Assembly (NCBI GenBank): GCA_001513045.1
Contig: LFSB01000045.1
Location: 1-64,000, forward strand
Reading direction: 5' to 3'
Length of the DNA stretch: 64,000 nucleotides
Source: Clostridiales bacterium DTU089
GTDB taxonomy: Bacteria > Bacillota > Clostridia > Oscillospirales > Acutalibacteraceae
Positions 26,749-35,205 of the stretch are shown one piece after another. Each line of letters opens with the position of its first letter. Position 1 is the stretch's first letter. The notes beneath the pieces were generated by a model. The model was not told the origin of the DNA, ran no database searches, and worked only from the letters and a program-made list of their open reading frames with translations. Position numbers and translations under genes: made by a program.

Positions 26749-28605
26749 ATGAGGGACGCAAAAATCAAGGCGCTTTTGCCTGTTGTTAATAAGCCTGCCA
26801 GATATACGGGAGGCGAACTGAATTCCGTTGTCAAGGACTCCGGAAGCGTCGATATACGCTATGCCTTCTGTTTCCCCGACACCTACGAAATAGGCATGTC
26901 TCATCTCGGTATGAAGATACTTTACAGCCTTGTGAATGCCCGTAAGGACGCATGGTGCGAGCGCGTTTTCGCCCCCGCCTCCGACATGGAGGACGCTATG
27001 CGCACAAACGGCGTGGAGCTGTTTGCGCTTGAGAGCGGCGAGAGCATAAAGAGCTTTGACCTCATAGGCTTTACGTTGCAGTATGAGCTCAGCTTTTCAA
27101 ATGTGCTCAATATGCTTGACCTTGCCGGGCTTCCCGTGAGGTCACAGGACAGACCCTCGCTCACACCGCTTGTGATTGCCGGCGGACCCTGCGCGTGTAA
27201 TCCGGAGCCGCTTGCTCCGTTTATAGATATCTTTCTTCCCGGCGAGGGTGAGGAGGTTACAAACGAGCTTATAGACCTTCTCAAGCTGCACAAAAGCAGA
27301 GGCAGCAGCAAGCTTGAATTTCTGAAGGATGCGGTAAAGCTTCCGGGAGTGTACGTCCCTGCATTCTATGATGTTGAGTATAATAATGACGGCACAATAA
27401 AAAGTATAACTGCCGGAAACGGCGCTCCCGAAAAGGTCAGCAAGCGTATAATATCCGACCTGGATACCGTATTTTATCCCGAAAGCTTCGTTGTGCCGTT
27501 TGTGGACATAGTTCATGACCGCGTCGTGCATGAGATATTCAGAGGCTGCATAAGAGGCTGCCGCTTCTGCCAGGCGGGCTTTCTGTACCGTCCGATAAGG
27601 GAGAAGTCGCCTGAAACCGTAAGCCGCCAGAGCCGCGCGCTGTGCGGTATAACCGGCTATGATGAGGTTTCGCTGTGTTCACTTTCAAGCAGTGATTACA
27701 CAAAAATCACGCAGCTGCTTGAAATGCTGCTTGACTGGTCACAGCCCGAAAACATAAATATTGCGCTGCCGTCGCTGCGCATAGATAATTTTTCCGACGA
27801 GCTTATGGAAAAGCTTCAGTGTGTGCGCCGCAGCGGACTTACCTTTGCTCCCGAGTCGGGTACACAGCGCCTTCGTGACGCGATAAACAAGAACGTGACT
27901 GAGGATGAGGTCATACGCACATCCCGCAAGGCGTTTTCGGGCGGCTGGACTGCGGTAAAGCTTTATTTCATGCTCGGTCTGCCCACCGAAACGCAGGAGG
28001 ATGTTGACGGTATAGCCGTTCTTGCACAGAGGGTGGTTGACGAATACTACGCAAACCCGGACAAGCCCAAGGGCAAGAGCGTGTCGGTTTCCGTCAGTGC
28101 GTCCTCGTTTGTGCCAAAGCCCTTTACTCCCTTCCAGTGGGAGCCTCAGGATACCGTGGATATGCTCAAAGAAAAGCAGGACAGGCTTCGCGGAAAGGTC
28201 ACAACAAGGAAGATATCCCTGAGCTTCCATAAGCGCGAAATGAGCCTTATGGAGGGCGTGTTCGCGAGAGGCGACCGCAGAGTTGCCGATGTGCTTGAAT
28301 TTGCGTGGCGCAGCGGCTGCAAGTTTGACGGCTGGGATGACTGCTTCGATTTTCAGAAGTGGTCGAGGGCGTTCGAGCAATGCGGACTTACACCGGAATT
28401 CTACGCCAACAGGCGCCGTGATTTTGATGAAATACTGCCGTGGGAGCACATGGATTACGGTATACGCAAGGATTTTCTCATTGCCGAAAACAAAAAAGCG
28501 CATTCGGCGGTTACAACGCCGAACTGCCGCGAAAAATGCGCCGGCTGCGGCAGCAATAAGCTCAACGGAGGTAAGTGTGATGCGCTCAGTCAGAATATGG
28601 TTTAA
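26749..28605 (+). CDS. Radical SAM protein, TIGR03960-like (B12-binding-like N-terminus)
   Basis: A 618-residue protein. An N-terminal domain with 'FPDTYEIGMSHLGMKILY' and 'VIAGGPCACNPEPL' resembles B12-binding folds, and the radical SAM cluster motif is 'RGCIRGCRFCQAGF' (three Cys spaced CxxxCxxC). A C-terminal Cys-rich end reads 'CREKCAGCGSN'. TIGR03960-type proteins are widespread in Clostridia and occur with a DUF2344 partner near spoIVFB and rplU/rpmA; their reaction is not established. CGGAG precedes the start, and the DUF2344 gene overlaps the end by 26 nt. Confidence 0.88.
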   Translation: MRDAKIKALLPVVNKPARYTGGELNSVVKDSGSVDIRYAFCFPDTYEIGMSHLGMKILYSLVNARKDAWCERVFAPASDMEDAMRTNGVELFALESGESIKSFDLIGFTLQYELSFSNVLNMLDLAGLPVRSQDRPSLTPLVIAGGPCACNPEPLAPFIDIFLPGEGEEVTNELIDLLKLHKSRGSSKLEFLKDAVKLPGVYVPAFYDVEYNNDGTIKSITAGNGAPEKVSKRIISDLDTVFYPESFVVPFVDIVHDRVVHEIFRGCIRGCRFCQAGFLYRPIREKSPETVSRQSRALCGITGYDEVSLCSLSSSDYTKITQLLEMLLDWSQPENINIALPSLRIDNFSDELMEKLQCVRRSGLTFAPESGTQRLRDAINKNVTEDEVIRTSRKAFSGGWTAVKLYFMLGLPTETQEDVDGIAVLAQRVVDEYYANPDKPKGKSVSVSVSASSFVPKPFTPFQWEPQDTVDMLKEKQDRLRGKVTTRKISLSFHKREMSLMEGVFARGDRRVADVLEFAWRSGCKFDGWDDCFDFQKWSRAFEQCGLTPEFYANRRRDFDEILPWEHMDYGIRKDFLIAENKKAHSAVTTPNCREKCAGCGSNKLNGGKCDALSQNMV

Positions 28606-29242
28606 AAAGACAGGCTCCGCAAAATACATATCTCATCTTGACCTCAACCGCTTTGTGGCCCGCGCTTTGCGCCGCGCACAGCTTCCGTTGTGGTATACCG
28701 AGGGCTTCAATCCGCGTCCGCATACTGCGTTTTCGCTTCCGCTTCCGCTGGGGGTTGAGAGCGTCTGTGAGTGTGTGGATATAAAAATCGAGGGCGAAAT
28801 CGATGACGGGGAAATACTTAGGCGTATTTCCGGCGCTTCGGTTCCCGGCATAGAGTTTTATTCGGTAACCGAGCCTGTGCTTGAGCCGCCGAAAATCGGC
28901 TTTGCAAAATATGAATTTATCTTCTTCCCCGATGACGGTGACGGAACAGCGTTGAAGGACAGCATAGCTTCAAGGCTTGCTTCCGGCAGTCTTCCCGCCG
29001 AAAAAAAGACCAAGAAGGGTACAATGAGGCAGCTTAACCTTGCCGAATTCATAAGTGAAGCCCGGACGGACTTGTGCGACGGAGAAGTCACGCTTGAGGC
29101 TGTGCTTACCGCCGGAAACGAGAACAATATAAATCCGCTTTTGCTTGCGCGTGTGCTGCTTGAGGGCACAAGCTATGACTACCGCCTTGCAAAAATAACG
29201 CGCCTGAAGCTTTATGACGCTCAACACAACGAATACAGGTGA
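28580..29242 (+). CDS. DUF2344 (TIGR03936-like) protein
   Basis: A 220-residue protein starting at ATG 28580 after CGGAGG; the frame is open much further upstream but that part overlaps the radical SAM gene. The conserved start 'FKKTGSAKYISHLDLNRF' and 'WYTEGFNPRPHTAFSLPLPLG' identify the family. It is the usual partner of TIGR03960-type radical SAM proteins and may act with it in an RNA- or ribosome-linked modification, which is not proven. Confidence 0.85.
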   Translation: MRSVRIWFKKTGSAKYISHLDLNRFVARALRRAQLPLWYTEGFNPRPHTAFSLPLPLGVESVCECVDIKIEGEIDDGEILRRISGASVPGIEFYSVTEPVLEPPKIGFAKYEFIFFPDDGDGTALKDSIASRLASGSLPAEKKTKKGTMRQLNLAEFISEARTDLCDGEVTLEAVLTAGNENNINPLLLARVLLEGTSYDYRLAKITRLKLYDAQHNEYR

Positions 29243-29244
29243 AG

Positions 29245-29335
29245 AATTTGTGTCTTGACGGTCAACGACCGTCATTTTGACAAGCCGAATACTGCCGCAA
29301 AGTTTGAGACTCGGCGGAAAGGAATGGTCATAACA
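29245..29335 (+). repeat. Leader repeat element, copy A (before GNAT)
   Basis: Three blocks match the copy at 45721-45827 (minus). Block 1 (29245-29277) contains the perfect palindrome TGACGGTC-AAC-GACCGTCA (29256-29274). Block 2 (29284-29306) contains GCCGAATAC and GCCGCAAAGTTTG. Block 3 ends in GGAAAGGAATGGTCATAA, which holds the ribosome site of the next gene. TTGACG at 29255-29260 could be a -35. A diverged third member precedes glf. Confidence 0.8.
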
Positions 29336-29818
29336 ATGACTGAGAAAATAAAAATCCGGAATGCGACCGTCGATGACAGTAAACGCATTTCGGAAATTTT
29401 AGAGCAGATAGCGGCGCTGCACAGTGAAAACCGCCCGGACATATTCAGCGGCGCGAAGGGGAAGTACAACGCCGGAGAATTAAAGAAGATACTTAAAAAT
29501 CCGGACAAGCCGGTTCTCGTTGCCGTTGACGGCGAGGGCGAAATACTCGGCTACGCCTTTTGTGTGCTGTGTGTGAACAAGAAGACCACACTCGGCAGGG
29601 AACGCAAAATCCTCTATGTGGATGACCTGTGTGTTGACAAGGCGTTCAGAGGAAGGGGAGTAGGCACGCTGCTTATGGACCGTTGCGTGGAGCTTGCCCG
29701 TGAGCACGGCTGCAACAACGTGGAGCTGAATGTCTGGGGCTTCAATAAAAAAGCACTGGCATTTTACGAGAACTACGGCATGAGCGAACAGCGCCGGTGT
29801 ATGGAAATCACTCTTTGA
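29336..29818 (+). CDS. GNAT-family N-acetyltransferase
   Basis: A 160-residue acetyltransferase. The acetyl-CoA site is 'VDKAFRGRGVGTLLMDRCV' (~98-116), followed by 'NNVELNVWGFNKKALAFYENYGM' features typical of RimI-like members. The start ATG 29336 follows AAAGGAA within the leader repeat; in-frame codons upstream belong to that repeat. Its end overlaps the convergent helD gene by 11 bp. Acceptor unknown. Confidence 0.88.
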   Translation: MTEKIKIRNATVDDSKRISEILEQIAALHSENRPDIFSGAKGKYNAGELKKILKNPDKPVLVAVDGEGEILGYAFCVLCVNKKTTLGRERKILYVDDLCVDKAFRGRGVGTLLMDRCVELAREHGCNNVELNVWGFNKKALAFYENYGMSEQRRCMEITL

Positions 29819-31943
29819 CGCACGGTTCGTTTTTATATACGAACGCCAGCGAGTGAAGCGCACGCGTAACCATCATGTAAAGATATCTTTTGCCTGCCGC
29901 GCCCGTAAAGCGCGGCTTTTCCGCGTCCGGAATTATTACATTGTCGAACTCAAGCCCCTTTACGAAGGCAAGCGGCATTATAACCGCACCGGACGGAAAA
30001 TCAGACGCATTCTTCACTCCGAGCGTTACGCCGGTGAGAGGGGACAAGGCATTGTAAAGCTGCGCCGCCTCATCCTCCGTTAGTGTGATTACGCAGGTTG
30101 AGCGTCCGCGGTATTTTTCTGAGTTGAGCATTTCCGCGAGAGCGGATACGGTGTCGCCGGACTTGATAAATTCAACCCTTTCACCGTCGCGCTCAAATAT
30201 TTCATACGGCTTTTCAAGCAGACCTGTCGCAACGGAGTTTATCTGCGTTGTGGAGCGGTAGCTCTTGTTCAGCGAAATTGTGTCGCAGCCGTATATTTTT
30301 TCAAGGGTTCTTTTATCGGTGGTGTTGACCTGCGGAAGAATTGCCTGATTTGTGTCCGCAAGCAGAGTGAAGCGGCTTTTCTCAAACAGCGAATATATCA
30401 GCGAGTGTGCGAGAGGGCATATATCCTGTGCCTCATCTATAAGTATATGCTTCGGTGCTATGGAGGCTTTAAGCTCGCCGAAAACATTTTTCAGATAGAG
30501 TATGCACAGCATATCCTCATAGTTGATAGCGCCTCTTTCAAGCAGTGAGAGCGATTCACAATACACCTCTGAATTTTCTCCGCAGAAGCTTTTCAGAGCG
30601 TTCAGATAGAGCTTTACAAAGTCCGGGGTAAGTGCTTTGGAGACTGCTTGAGCAGCCTTGAACTTCGTTTCACGCTTCAGAATGTTGAAATGCGAGCTGA
30701 CTGAATCTCCGGGGTCAAGCATGGCGTCGAGCTTTTCAAATATCTCTTCGCGGTGCATCGCAAAATATTCCTCGCATCTGTCGGAGGCATACCTCATCAG
30801 ACGCTCTCTTTTCAGCGCCTCGTTTTTTGCCTCGCTTTCAATGAGATATCTTGCCTTCAGCTCATCCGTGCCGAGTAATTTTTCATTGAGCACAAGCACG
30901 TCCTCAAAGCTGTCCGATGAATCAAAGGCGGTTTCTGCAAGGGTGTTCAGAAATTTTTCGGAGTATTTGACAGCTATGCTTGCGGCTCTTTTCGCATCTC
31001 CGGAAATGAGTGCCTGAGCCTGCTCGTAATGGTCGTATACAATGTATCTTTCATCAATACCCTCGCGCAGCAGACGGAACAAATCGGTTTTCTGAATGTC
31101 GCGCTCGCCCAGCTCGGGTATGATGTCCGCTACATAGGACGCGAAAAGGTTGTTGCTTGTGAACATATAGATGTCGCTTGAAAACAGGGATTCTCTGTCA
31201 TTATAAAGAAGGTATGCCATACGGTGCATGCCTATCGAGGTTTTTCCAGAGCCGGCAGGACCGGATACGAGCAGATTGCGGTTGCCGGAGTATCTTATAG
31301 CGGAGTTTTGCTCGCGCTGAATGCTGCTTACAATGACCTTCAGCTTATCCGTTGAGCTTTTCGCGAGCACATCGCGGAGTATTTCATCATCTATTTTTAT
31401 GTCTGAATCGACGGCGTAAACGAGCCTGCCGTTGTCAAATTTGTATTGGCGCTTCAGCGCGATATGTCCTCGGATTTTGCCGTCGGGCACGTCGTAGTAA
31501 GCCTTGCCGTCAAAATCGTTATAAAACAGTGATGCGACAGGCGCACGCCAGTCACAAACAAACATCTCCATAGTGTCCTCATCATAGAGATTTTTAAGTC
31601 CTATATATATCTTCTCGGCTTCATCTTCGCCGTCCTGACGAAAATCCACGCGCGCAAAATAAGGCTCCTTGAGGAGCTTTTTGAGTATGTGTACTTCGCG
31701 CTTGAGCTCGTCCGAATCATCAAGCTCCTTGGCAACGACATATTGAAGCTCTGTAAGCTCAATTCCGCCGTACAGCGCTCCGTATGGGTCGTCCTCATTG
31801 AACTTTCTGCCGGCTCTCATTGCGTCCTCCAGGCGCTTTTCGGCTCGCACTCCCAAAACGGCAATGCGTTCCGTTATAAAGCTCAGGGTGGATGCCAGCT
31901 TTTCATTCTCAAAGGCTTCGTCGGTTACGCGGGGGTCATTCAA
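29808..31943 (-). CDS. helD: HelD-like RNA polymerase recycling ATPase (UvrD/Rep superfamily)
   Basis: A 711-residue SF1-type ATPase. Walker A is 'GPAGSGKTSIGMHRM' (~228), Walker B is 'ILIDEAQDICPLAHSLIY', and later motifs include 'LLADTNQAILPQ', 'LNKSYRSTTQI' and 'GLEFDNVIIPDA'. The N-terminus (~1-100) is coiled-coil-like, as in HelD, whose arms enter RNA polymerase channels and release stalled complexes. The start is TTG 31943 after AAGGATG. In Gram-positives HelD helps recycle RNA polymerase; confusion with PcrA is unlikely given the N-terminal arm and the short length. Confidence 0.85.
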   Translation of the reverse strand: MNDPRVTDEAFENEKLASTLSFITERIAVLGVRAEKRLEDAMRAGRKFNEDDPYGALYGGIELTELQYVVAKELDDSDELKREVHILKKLLKEPYFARVDFRQDGEDEAEKIYIGLKNLYDEDTMEMFVCDWRAPVASLFYNDFDGKAYYDVPDGKIRGHIALKRQYKFDNGRLVYAVDSDIKIDDEILRDVLAKSSTDKLKVIVSSIQREQNSAIRYSGNRNLLVSGPAGSGKTSIGMHRMAYLLYNDRESLFSSDIYMFTSNNLFASYVADIIPELGERDIQKTDLFRLLREGIDERYIVYDHYEQAQALISGDAKRAASIAVKYSEKFLNTLAETAFDSSDSFEDVLVLNEKLLGTDELKARYLIESEAKNEALKRERLMRYASDRCEEYFAMHREEIFEKLDAMLDPGDSVSSHFNILKRETKFKAAQAVSKALTPDFVKLYLNALKSFCGENSEVYCESLSLLERGAINYEDMLCILYLKNVFGELKASIAPKHILIDEAQDICPLAHSLIYSLFEKSRFTLLADTNQAILPQVNTTDKRTLEKIYGCDTISLNKSYRSTTQINSVATGLLEKPYEIFERDGERVEFIKSGDTVSALAEMLNSEKYRGRSTCVITLTEDEAAQLYNALSPLTGVTLGVKNASDFPSGAVIMPLAFVKGLEFDNVIIPDAEKPRFTGAAGKRYLYMMVTRALHSLAFVYKNEPCVKE

Positions 31944-31981
31944 AAAATCACATCCTTAGGTATTATCAAAGAGGATAGTTA

Positions 31982-32010
31982 ATTATACACGCTTATTATA
32001 CCGTTGGCAA
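31982..32010 (-). promoter_or_regulatory. Promoter of helD
   Basis: Minus-strand TTGCCA (32010-32005) and TATAAT (31987-31982) with a 17-bp spacer. Confidence 0.7.
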
Positions 32011-32026
32011 GTGCGAAAAACCAGTC

Positions 32027-32055
32027 TTGTATTTTTACGTAAAATGTGGTATGAT
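32027..32055 (+). promoter_or_regulatory. Upstream promoter P1 before glf, leading into a terminator
   Basis: TTGTAT (32027-32032) and TATGAT (32050-32055) with a 17-bp spacer. A predicted start near 32062 would give a transcript that meets the terminator at 32080-32109 after about 45 nt. Confidence 0.55.
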
Positions 32056-32079
32056 TATTACAGAAGATAAGAGAGTGTT

Positions 32080-32109
32080 GTCTCCCGTAAGCGGGGGACT
32101 TATTTTTTT
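32080..32109 (+). terminator. Hairpin terminator or attenuator upstream of glf
   Basis: Arms 32080-32087 (GTCTCCCG) and 32092-32099 (CGGGGGAC) pair over 8 bp with a TAAG loop and a T-rich tail. No gene precedes it on this strand apart from promoter P1, so it ends a very short RNA or attenuates read-through to glf. Confidence 0.75.
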
Positions 32110-32138
32110 GAAAAACGCTCCTATGTATTCTTTACTGT

Positions 32139-32167
32139 TTGACAAAAGCAGGCACCTGCTATATAAT
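32139..32167 (+). promoter_or_regulatory. Consensus promoter P2 of glf-rimM-trmD with palindrome in the spacer
   Basis: TTGACA (32139-32144) and TATAAT (32162-32167) match consensus with a 17-bp spacer. The spacer holds AGCAGG-CA-CCTGCT (32147-32160), a 6-bp inverted repeat placed where a repressor would block polymerase. Confidence 0.85.
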
Positions 32168-32233
32168 TTCCATGATGCCGTAATAATTTGCGGCAATATG
32201 ATTACATCTCGCAGAAAGGGAACGGTCATAACA
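32168..32233 (+). repeat. Diverged leader element, copy C (before glf)
   Basis: After P2 the leader has GCCGTAATA...TTGCGGCAA and ends in AGAAAGGGAACGGTCATAAC, close to the end of copies A and B (GGAAAGGAATGGTCATAA). The -35 to ATG distance (95 bp) is similar to copies A (81) and B (98). Lower identity than A to B. Confidence 0.5.
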
Positions 32234-33340
32234 ATGAAATATGATTATCTTATAGTCGGCAGCGGACTTTTCGGCAGCGTATTTGCTCATGAGGCGGTAA
32301 AAAGAGGCAAGAAATGCCTTGTAATAGAAAAGCGCAACCACATAGGCGGAAATATTTTCTGTGAAAAGCTTGAGGGTATAACCGTACACAAATACGGCGC
32401 GCATATATTCCATACGAGTAATGAGACGGTGTGGAATTATGTGACCTCTCTCGTGCGCTTCAATAATTTCATAAATTCCCCGATAGCCAACTACAAGGGC
32501 GAGATTTACAATCTTCCCTTCAACATGAATACATTCAGCAAAATGTGGAACATTTCCGAGCCGTCAGAGGCGGAAAAAATTATTTCCGAGCAGCGTTCCG
32601 AAATATCCGGAGAGCCGCAGAACCTTGAGCAGCAGGCAATAAGCCTCGTCGGCAGAGAGATATACACAAAGCTTATCAAGGGCTATACCGAAAAGCAGTG
32701 GGGGCGCGATTGCACCGAGCTGCCGGCATTCATAATAAAAAGATTACCGGTGAGGTACACCTATAACAACAATTACTTCAACGACAGGTATCAGGGCATA
32801 CCCGAGCAGGGCTATACAGCGCTTGCCGAAAAACTGCTTGAGGGCTGCGACATAAAATTCGGCTGCGACTTTTTTGATGACAGGGAGGGTTATTCCGCCC
32901 TTGCCGATAAAATAGTTTATACGGGCATGATAGACGCATATTTCGGCTATAAATTCGGCAAGCTGTCCTATCGCAGCCTGCGTTTTGAAAGCGAAATTCT
33001 CGACAACCCAAATTATCAGGGCGTCGCCGTGGTAAACTATACCGAGCGTGAAATTCCTTATACCAGAGTAATCGAGCACAAGCATTTTGAGTTCGGCACA
33101 CAGCCGAAAACCGTCATAACAAAGGAATATCCGACGGATTGGCACGACGGCATGGAGCCGTATTATCCTGTAAATGATACCGCCAACAACTCGCTGTACG
33201 AAAAATATGCGGCGCTTGCACAAAACGAGAAGAATGTGCTTTTCGGCGGAAGACTTGCACAATATAAGTATTATGACATGGACAAGACTGTCGAAGCGGC
33301 GCTTGCCCTTGTGAAGGATGAGTTGGGAAGCAATGATTAA
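32234..33340 (+). CDS. glf: UDP-galactopyranose mutase
   Basis: A 368-residue flavoenzyme converting UDP-galactopyranose to UDP-galactofuranose for surface glycans. The FAD fold is 'YLIVGSGLFGSVFAHEA', with 'NHIGGNIF' and 'KYGAHIFHT' just after, and 'YTEKQWGRD' and 'RYTYNNNYFNDRYQGIP' in the middle; the C-terminus has 'FGGRLAQYKYYDMD'. AAAGGGAA precedes ATG 32234. Its last 8 bp overlap rimM, so it leads a transcript into two translation-related genes, an uncommon order. Confidence 0.95.
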   Translation: MKYDYLIVGSGLFGSVFAHEAVKRGKKCLVIEKRNHIGGNIFCEKLEGITVHKYGAHIFHTSNETVWNYVTSLVRFNNFINSPIANYKGEIYNLPFNMNTFSKMWNISEPSEAEKIISEQRSEISGEPQNLEQQAISLVGREIYTKLIKGYTEKQWGRDCTELPAFIIKRLPVRYTYNNNYFNDRYQGIPEQGYTALAEKLLEGCDIKFGCDFFDDREGYSALADKIVYTGMIDAYFGYKFGKLSYRSLRFESEILDNPNYQGVAVVNYTEREIPYTRVIEHKHFEFGTQPKTVITKEYPTDWHDGMEPYYPVNDTANNSLYEKYAALAQNEKNVLFGGRLAQYKYYDMDKTVEAALALVKDELGSND

Positions 33341-33866
33341 GCAATATCTTGAGGTCGGTAAAATAGTCGGCACACACGGCATTCGCGGAGAGGTTCGCGT
33401 TGAGCCGTGGTGCGACTCTCCCGAATTTTTAAAGCAGTTCAAAAGCCTTTACTATTCGCAGGAGCCCTCCGGGAAGGTCAGGGTGCTTTCGTGCCGTCCT
33501 CACGGCAATATTGCAATAGTGCTGCTTGACGGAGTTGCCAGTGTCGAGGATGCCGCGGCGCTTCGCGGACGCATGCTTTATATGGACCGCAACGACGCGC
33601 ACCTTTCAAAGGGCGATTATTTTATAAGTGACCTTATGGATTGTGCTGTTTACGACAGTAATACGGGCAGGCTTTACGGCACGCTTACGGACGTGAGCAA
33701 AACCGGCGCGAATGATGTCTGGCATATTACGGATGAAAGCGGTACGGAATACCTTATTCCCGCAATTCCCCCGGTTATTGACCGTGTGGAGGCGGCCGAA
33801 GGAAAAATATACATCTTCCCCATTAAGGGTCTGTTCGGTGAGGAGGAAATCTGTCGTGAGGATTGA
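33333..33866 (+). CDS. rimM: Ribosome maturation factor RimM
   Basis: A 177-residue protein acting in late 30S assembly. The RimM barrel begins '[18 protein letters not shown]', and the PRC-barrel half has '[13 protein letters not shown]' and '[10 protein letters not shown]'. ATG 33333 overlaps the glf stop; the trmD start lies inside its end. The rpsP gene that usually lies upstream is absent here. Confidence 0.95.
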   Translation: MIKQYLEVGKIVGTHGIRGEVRVEPWCDSPEFLKQFKSLYYSQEPSGKVRVLSCRPHGNIAIVLLDGVASVEDAAALRGRMLYMDRNDAHLSKGDYFISDLMDCAVYDSNTGRLYGTLTDVSKTGANDVWHITDESGTEYLIPAIPPVIDRVEAAEGKIYIFPIKGLFGEEEICRED

Positions 33867-34593
33867 CATTCTTACCCTTTTTCCCGAGATGTGCGAGAAC
33901 GTGCTGTCCGTGAGTGTTATCGGCAAGGCGCGGGAGCGCGGCTTTGTTGAGATGAACTGTTTTCAGATAAGGGATTACACACTTGACCGTCAAAAGCGCG
34001 TGGATGACACACCCTACGGCGGCGGAGCGGGTATGCTTATGCAGGCGCAGCCCATATATGATTGCTTTGCGGATGTCTGCGAAAAGGCGGGAACGCGCCC
34101 TCATCTGATATATATGTCGCCTCAGGGAAAAACACTTACACAGGAGCGTATAAAGGAGCTTTCACAGCTCAATAATATAGCAATCCTGTGCGGACGCTAT
34201 GAGGGCGTTGACCAGAGAGTTCTCGATGAAATAGTTGATGAGGAGATATCCCTCGGTGACTATGTGATTACCGGCGGAGAGCTGCCGGCGCTTATTCTTG
34301 CGGACGGAATTGCGCGTATGCTTCCCGGAGTTCTCTCAAGCGAGGAGGGATATACCGGAGAGAGCTATTACAACTCGCTGCTTGAATATCCGCAGTATAC
34401 CAAGCCTGCCGTATGGAGAGGAATCGAGGTTCCCGCGGTGCTTTCGTCCGGACACCATGCAAACATAAAAAAATGGCAGCGTGAGCGCTCTCTTGAAAGG
34501 ACGCTTGAAAGACGTCCGGACTTGCTTGAAAAAGCAGATTTGGATAAAAACGACAAAAAATTTCTCGAAAGTTTAAAGCGCTGTGAGAATTAG
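33856..34593 (+). CDS. trmD: tRNA (guanine-37-N1)-methyltransferase
   Basis: A 245-residue SPOUT methyltransferase that modifies G37 in tRNAs reading CCN, CUN and CGN codons. '[12 protein letters not shown]' opens the protein, and the knot motifs are '[14 protein letters not shown]' and '[14 protein letters not shown]'. GTG 33856 follows AGGAGG (33841-33845 region) and overlaps the rimM stop by 11 nt, so translation is coupled. rplS, often next, is missing. Confidence 0.95.
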   Translation: MRIDILTLFPEMCENVLSVSVIGKARERGFVEMNCFQIRDYTLDRQKRVDDTPYGGGAGMLMQAQPIYDCFADVCEKAGTRPHLIYMSPQGKTLTQERIKELSQLNNIAILCGRYEGVDQRVLDEIVDEEISLGDYVITGGELPALILADGIARMLPGVLSSEEGYTGESYYNSLLEYPQYTKPAVWRGIEVPAVLSSGHHANIKKWQRERSLERTLERRPDLLEKADLDKNDKKFLESLKRCEN

Positions 34594-34774
34594 TTATGCA
34601 CACCATACAAAAAAACACGCATTATTTGGTGCAAAACCCACAAAAAGCTGTTCGCCGATTGTGAAAAGCGCACATTTTACCACGGCTATTTTAGTCAAAA
34701 TACACAAACTTAGGAGCTTATATCCACTTTGGTTTATCAAACTAACCGAAATAAAAATAAGTCCGCGATTTTCA
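34594..34774. other. Intergenic stretch without recognised content
   Basis: About 180 AT-rich bases between trmD and the ptsH promoter. I see no open frame with a ribosome site, no convincing terminator hairpin with T-run and no known RNA fold. Confidence 0.5.
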
Positions 34775-34803
34775 TTGACTAAAGTCGATTTTTTGCCTAT
34801 AAT
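34775..34803 (+). promoter_or_regulatory. Promoter of ptsH
   Basis: TTGACT (34775-34780) and TATAAT (34798-34803), 17-bp spacer, 65 bp upstream of the start. Confidence 0.85.
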
Positions 34804-34867
34804 ATGTATGTAAGTAGTGGTTGAATAAGCTTTAGTAACAAAATCTTGTGTGTGGGAGTAATGTGCT

Positions 34868-35131
34868 ATGTATGTAAAAGATGTAATGGTTCAAAATCAG
34901 GTAGGGCTTCACGCGCGCCCGGCAACCTTTTTCATTCAGAAGGCAAATGAATTTAAATCCTCAATATGGGTCGAAAAGGATGAGCGCAGAGTTAACGCAA
35001 AGAGCCTTCTCGGTGTGCTTTCCCTCGGTATAATGGGCAACACCCAGATTCGTATAATCGCCGGCGGAGCCGACGAGGAGCAAGCGGTTGACGAGCTTGT
35101 CAAGCTTGTTGAATCCGGCTTTGCCGAGTAA
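34868..35131 (+). CDS. ptsH: Phosphocarrier protein HPr
   Basis: An 87-residue HPr. His15 in 'GLHARPA' is the PTS phosphorylation site and Ser46 in 'NAKSLLGVLSLGI' is the HprK regulatory site; both are at the standard positions. Having His15 argues against Crh. HPr passes phosphate from enzyme I to sugar permeases and, when Ser46 is phosphorylated, works with CcpA in catabolite control. It is a single-gene unit here with its own promoter and terminator; ptsI is not nearby. GGGAG precedes the ATG. Confidence 0.95.
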   Translation: MYVKDVMVQNQVGLHARPATFFIQKANEFKSSIWVEKDERRVNAKSLLGVLSLGIMGNTQIRIIAGGADEEQAVDELVKLVESGFAE

Positions 35132-35145
35132 GAACACAAACATAA

Positions 35146-35180
35146 AAAAGCGCACTGCTTACCGGCGGTGCGCTTTTATT
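35146..35180 (+). terminator. Intrinsic terminator of ptsH
   Basis: Arms 35146-35155 (AAAAGCGCAC) and 35168-35177 (GTGCGCTTTT) with a 12-nt loop and a T-rich tail. Confidence 0.85.
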
Positions 35181-35205
35181 GACTGAAAAGAAGGAGGGCG
35201 GAAGT

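Noticed and set aside
29255..29335. In-frame N-terminal extension of the GNAT gene (residues before MTEKIK)
   Set aside because: These codons fall in the leader repeat that also precedes glnS, and the ribosome site lies just before ATG 29336.
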